Below, one piece after another: positions 59,829 through 64,000 of a DNA stretch of 64,000 nucleotides (within the stretch, counting starts at the first letter, position 1; every line of letters starts with the position of its first letter). The notes below the pieces were generated by a model. That model was given only the letters and a program-made list of their open reading frames with translations, was not told the DNA's origin and made no database searches. Location: NCBI GenBank assembly GCA_007258455.2, contig VDFB02000001.1, positions 10,798,285 to 10,862,284 of the forward strand, given 5' to 3'. The position numbers and the translations under genes are program-made. The DNA is from Sequoia sempervirens (lineage: Eukaryota; Streptophyta; Pinopsida; Cupressales; Cupressaceae).

Positions 59829-61128
59829 TGTAGACACGTAAAATGTACTGATTGACATTACACACCTGATCCTGATTTAACTAACACTGCTTCGTCCTGA
59901 ATCATCCCTTTGTCTAACCATTTAATCGAATACCCTTATTTGATTAAATTCATCAATTTTTCCTCTCTTAATTAAATAAATAATTGTTTATCTAATTAAG
60001 TCATTCTCTCTCATTAATTAAATAAATCAATGTTATTTAATTAATCCTCTGATCTCTATTTAATTAAATAATTCATTTTATTTGATTAAATCTCTAAAGT
60101 CATCTTATTAAATTAAATAAATTAAACCTTATTTGATTTAAATTAATGTAATCCCCTTTAGTTAAATAAATCAAAATCTTTATTTAACTAAGTCTAAATC
60201 ATTTTCCTCTCAACATTGATTTATTTAAATCCTAAAATCTAAGTCAAAATTGTCAAATCACCTAACATCATCTTAATTAATCAAATTTTGATTAATGCTA
60301 ACTCTAATCCATGTCCCATCCTCTAGCTTTTGCCACTTGCATATGAAAATACATTTAATTAATTTATTAAATCTCTATTTTCTCTCAACTTGGCATCTTT
60401 AGGGGAATATTCCTCCAAGTTTGAAAATCCCTCCAAGTGGACTTTGTCCTTCCAACAATACATTCATTCCCTCTTACATGTCCTTGTGCATTGAGCCAAA
60501 TGGCATTTGATTTATTTTCATCCCCCTCAAACATGTCATTTCACTATTTTGAAATTCCACTTAATTGCATTTATGGGCACATTCATCAAAATGTGCACAT
60601 CCTTTGCCCATTCACATCTTGACAAGTGGCACTTGCCCATTGGATGTTGAATGATCCCACATTGCTTCATTTTGAGCATTCTTCCATCTTGTCTTTCTAT
60701 AGATAAGAGGCTTATCTCCTCATTTTGATCATCCACAATTTGAGCAAGTCTACTATACTCAATTTCATCCTCAAGCATATCCATTTTCGTCCATTTTATC
60801 AAGTTTATAGCTAGGTTATTGCATATTTCTTCATGGAGCTCAACTGAATCAACCCTTAAGTGGATCAACCTTCATCAAATCATCACAAGCTTGCATAGGA
60901 GTTTGGAAAGGGCCAATTTCCACATCAAATTGGCACCAACTCCCCCATGGGATTGATAATTTGCATGCTTAATTAGGATTTCATTGCTTTCTCATTGTGT
61001 TCTTCATTTTATTTCCTATTTTGAGCATTGTTAATGAATTTCATGGGGAATCTTGATTCTCACGTGCATTTGATCTAACATTGTGTTTGTTTCTTGTGTT
61101 TGTGAAAGTCTAGGATTGGGGTTGTACA
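59829..61128 (+). mobile_element. 1300-bp solo LTR (TGTAGACAC family) with perfect TSD
   Basis: It starts TGTAGACACGTAAAATG and ends GGGGTTGTACA, with AAATT on both sides (59824-59828 and 61129-61133). Copia C sequence continues across it. Inside are the TTAATTAAATAAAT-rich zone (59930-60130) and a TATA-like CTATAGATAAGAGG near 60698. No primer site or coding region is present, so it is a solo LTR left by recombination of a Gypsy-type element. Confidence 0.85.
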
Positions 61129-61133
61129 AAATT

Positions 61134-63662
61134 ATAATCAAGAACGGTGAACAAGGCCCATGGCATTCTTGCACCAAGAGAACTTATTTGTGGTCACTAG
61201 CTTTGTGAGAAAATCTGCAACATTATCCAAAGTTTCAACCTTCTCAATCAAGACCTTTCCATTCTCAACCATTTCTTGCACAAAGTGATATTGAACATCA
61301 ATATGCTTAGTATGAGCATGATACATAGGATTTTTGGTCAAACATATAGCACTCTAACTGTCACATCCAATATTCACTATCCTGCAATCAAAACTAATGT
61401 CTTTACCAAGCCTTTGTAACCAAATCGCCTCCTTAGGGGCATGTGTAGCAGCCATATACTCTAATTTGGTTGTGGATAATGCAATTGTAGGTTTTCTTTT
61501 ACTCATCCAACTCAATACACCTCCAAAAAAAGTGAAAACATAGCCACTAGTGGACATTCAATTGTCCAAGTCACCTGCCTAATATTCATCAACAAAACCT
61601 TGTATGTCCAATGACTTAACCACATCATTAGTACCATGATAAACCAAACAATAATAATATGTCCCACACAAATATCTAAACACCCTTTTAGCAAAATTCC
61701 AATGCTCTCTACTAGGGCTAGACATAAACCTGCTCAAAACTCCCATTGCTTGGTCTATATCTCGTCTTGTGCAAACTGTTGCATACATCAAACTACCAAC
61801 AACACTAGCATAAGGAACTTTAGACATCTCTTCAAAATAATCATCAAATTTAGGATAAATGTCTAAACTCAACTTAGTACCAACCAAAAATGGAATATTT
61901 ACTAGTTCATAGTCATGCATACTAAACCTCTGCAAAATGGTATCAACATACTTACTCTAACTTAACCAAAGCTTTATGTGACCTCGATCTCTATTGATCT
62001 CCATCCCAAGAATGTATTTTACAGTCCCCAAGTCCTTCATATCAAATGTGCCAAAAATTTGTGTCTTGAGCTCACCAATCATCACCTTGTTATTACCCAT
62101 AATTAGGATCTAATAATCAATAACCTTAATGTAAACATAATGATCATCCTCACTCCTAAGAAAACCCAAATTCAATGAAAAACCATCAAACTTCTAGTAC
62201 CACATCCTGGGTGACTATTTCAAACCATAAAAAGATCTCTTTAACTTGCAAACCAAGTGTTCTTTTCTTTTTACAACAAAATCATTAGGCTATCACATAT
62301 AAATTTCCTCCTCAAGGTCTCCATGCAAGAAAGCATTTTTATCATCCATTTTCTCTATTTCAAAATTATAAGAAACAACAATAAATAATACGAATCTAAT
62401 AGAAGTTAACTTAGCAATAGGAGAGAAAATTTCACTAAAATCAACTCCCTCTCTTTGGGAGTATCCCTTGGCCACCATTCTAGCCTTGTACCACTCTAAC
62501 CAACCATCTACACCAAATTTATTTTTAAATACCCACTTGCAACCAATCGGCTTCCTTCCTTTTGGAAAACTAACAAGATCCCAGGTATCATGCAACTATC
62601 CAAATCCATCATCTCCTCCTACATGGCTTGCATCCAAGACTCACTTTCCTCTAAATAGAGAGCCTCCTTGAAAGATCTAGGTTCATCATCGACACTCAAA
62701 AAAGAAAATGCACAATGAAAATCTGGTGGACTATACCTATCAACTAGATTTCATTGTCTTGTGGATCTTCTTAAGGTAGGAGAAAGGGGATCTTCCTATT
62801 CTTCTTCTTTTGAATTCTCATCCTACCCATCATCTGAACTCTTTGAGCCCTCTTCTTCTTCTCCATCCTCTAATCCATCTAGTTGTTCTTCCACATGTGC
62901 ATCTTCCCACTTTTCTATCTTTTTCTCGAAGTGCACTATTTTTGTCTTATCTTTCTACTTTGGTTGTTCTTCACTTGCGTAAGCTCTAAACTCCCTAAAA
63001 AATCACATCTCTAGAGAAAACCATTTTATGAGTTAGTGGATTCCAAAGCTTATAACCTTTTATATTCTCATCATAACCAACAAAGGTGTATTTATATTCT
63101 TTTGGATCTAATTTAGATTGCTTCTCTTTAGGCACATGAACAAAATCCTCACAACTGAAGACCATTAAATGTGAAACATAAGGCTTTATACCTATCCACA
63201 CTTCATAAGGAGTTTTATCAATGAGATCTGAATAAGGAGATATATTAATCAAATAACATGTAGTACTTACATTTTTTTCCCAAAAGCATCTATCAATCTT
63301 AGCACCATTCAGCATGCTCCTAGCTCTTTCCATTAAGGTTCAGTTCATTCTTTCTGCCACTCCATTTTGTTGGGGTGTATAAGGAGTATTATTTTTCTGA
63401 AAAATACTTGCATGCTTACAAAACTAATCAAATTCCATAGAACGATATTCACCCCCATTGTCAGATCTCAACAACCTTATCTTTTATTATGTTTGCTTCT
63501 CAACTAAGGCTTTAATTTCCTTAAACTTAGTGTAAACCTTAGATTTTGTATACATAAAATAAATCCAGGTGTATCTTGAGACATCATCAATGAAAGTAAC
63601 ATAATAACGAGATTTTCCAAAAGAGTCAACATCCACTAGTTCAAACGCATTTAAAGGAAGGG
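61134..63662 (-). pseudogene. Copia C integrase, reverse transcriptase, RNase H (relic)
   Basis: From 63660 down: integrase core (VDVDSFGKSRYYVTFIDDVS, LRSDNGGEY, NTPYTPQQNGVAER) and linker (KLDPKEYKYTFVGYDENIKG). Then reverse transcriptase (GCKWVFKNKFGVDG, RMVAKGYSQREGVDFSEIF, NAFLHGDLEEEIYM), and RNase H (STSGYVFTFFGGVLSW, ALSTTKLEYMAA, HIDVQYHFVQE). The catalytic YVDD box is VIDY followed by a stop near 62110-62120, and RNase H carries a stop at about 61358 in the CDS.SAI segment. It is the best preserved copia pol in the window but is inactive. Confidence 0.9.
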
Positions 63663-64000
63663 TGTTGGCAAGAAGTTGAGTCCGTGAAGTGTTTTCCCTA
63701 ATTTTCAGAATTTAACACATTTGACCTTAAAATTTGAAGCACTTAGAGATGGATTTAAAAGTCACTTTTTTTTACCATACCATGCATGTGAACGACATCC
63801 ATATTTTGACCTAAATTATCATATTTTTCCAAATCCTTTTGGGAAAAGATTTGTGACTCACTAAAGCTTGTTTTCAATTTTTTTTGTAATTTTTTATTGA
63901 TTTTTTTTTGTGTTAAATTTTTATTAGGCATATTTGTCATTTTGAAAAATCGTCGTGTATGAAACGCATAAGATGACCTAAACTTGTCATTTTTTTATTT
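63663..64000. mobile_element. LTR-like insertion running off the window
   Basis: Copia C integrase text stops at about 63662 and is followed by TGTTGGCAAGAAGTTGAGTCC, an LTR-like start. The A+T-rich sequence after it, including the minus-strand open frame 63755-63940 (Lys/Asn-rich), is not copia pol. The other end lies outside the window. Confidence 0.4.

Larger units (their letters stand above)
58925..63662 (-). mobile_element. Copia C: integrase-to-3'-LTR part of a copia element
   Basis: The element runs on the minus strand from integrase (63662) through reverse transcriptase and RNase H (61134) to its 3' LTR (58925-59774). It is split by a 1300-bp solo LTR at 59829-61128, between RNase H and polypurine tract. 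Its upstream half is cut off at 63663 by another insertion. Confidence 0.75.

Overview
This window looks like nuclear DNA from a large, repeat-rich land-plant genome. A gymnosperm (conifer) is the most likely source, but that is inference. The reasons are high A+T content, almost no intact coding sequence, plant-type LINE and Ty1-copia relics, a plant A-type cytochrome P450 first exon, a plant-style tRNA-Gln, and several long LTRs of Gypsy type. Only two sequences look recently constrained: the P450 5' exon at 8473-9129 (minus strand) and the youngest LTR element at 48246-52754. No database search was possible, so family names rest on recognised motifs.

Layout. At 923-8282 lies a plant LINE (plus strand) bracketed by an 18-bp target duplication. 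It sits downstream of the P450 start exon (8473-9129, with a TATA box at 9181-9189). A decayed second P450 fragment lies at 10919-11056. From 11 to 31 kb the DNA is mostly A+T-rich and featureless. It holds LTR relics (12314, 18853, 23560), a SINE-like piece (15540), a 1.05-kb element with terminal inverted repeats (20024-21075), a 33-bp coding-like repeat (16545-16670), and a tRNA-Gln(CUG) interrupted by a 27-bp tandem duplication (28184-28282).

From 31.6 to 38.3 kb lies a minus-strand Gypsy-like element: an LTR at 31596-32449, then about 5 kb of C-depleted, GGATG-rich sequence. Its minus strand reads as decayed Pro/His/Asn/Ser-rich polyprotein with tandem peptide repeats and a G-patch-like motif. 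From 39.2 to 55.5 kb a single minus-strand copia element (A) can be reassembled from five pieces separated by later insertions. These are a 4.3-kb solo LTR with TSD (40357-44657), an LTR-like block (46312-47679), and another LTR-like block (about 48111-53640), which itself contains a young GAG-protease-only LTR element (48246-52754). Copia A appears to have landed in the reverse transcriptase of copia B (55507-58911). Copia C (58925-63662) follows, split by a 1300-bp solo LTR with a perfect AAATT TSD (59829-61128) and interrupted by another LTR-like start at 63663 that runs off the window.

The window therefore records up to four layers of nested transposition next to a P450 remnant. The most unusual items are the GAG-PR-only element with an uncharacterised open C-terminal region, the strand-asymmetric Gypsy-like internal region, and the tRNA-Gln whose extra 27 nt falls exactly in the canonical tRNA intron slot.
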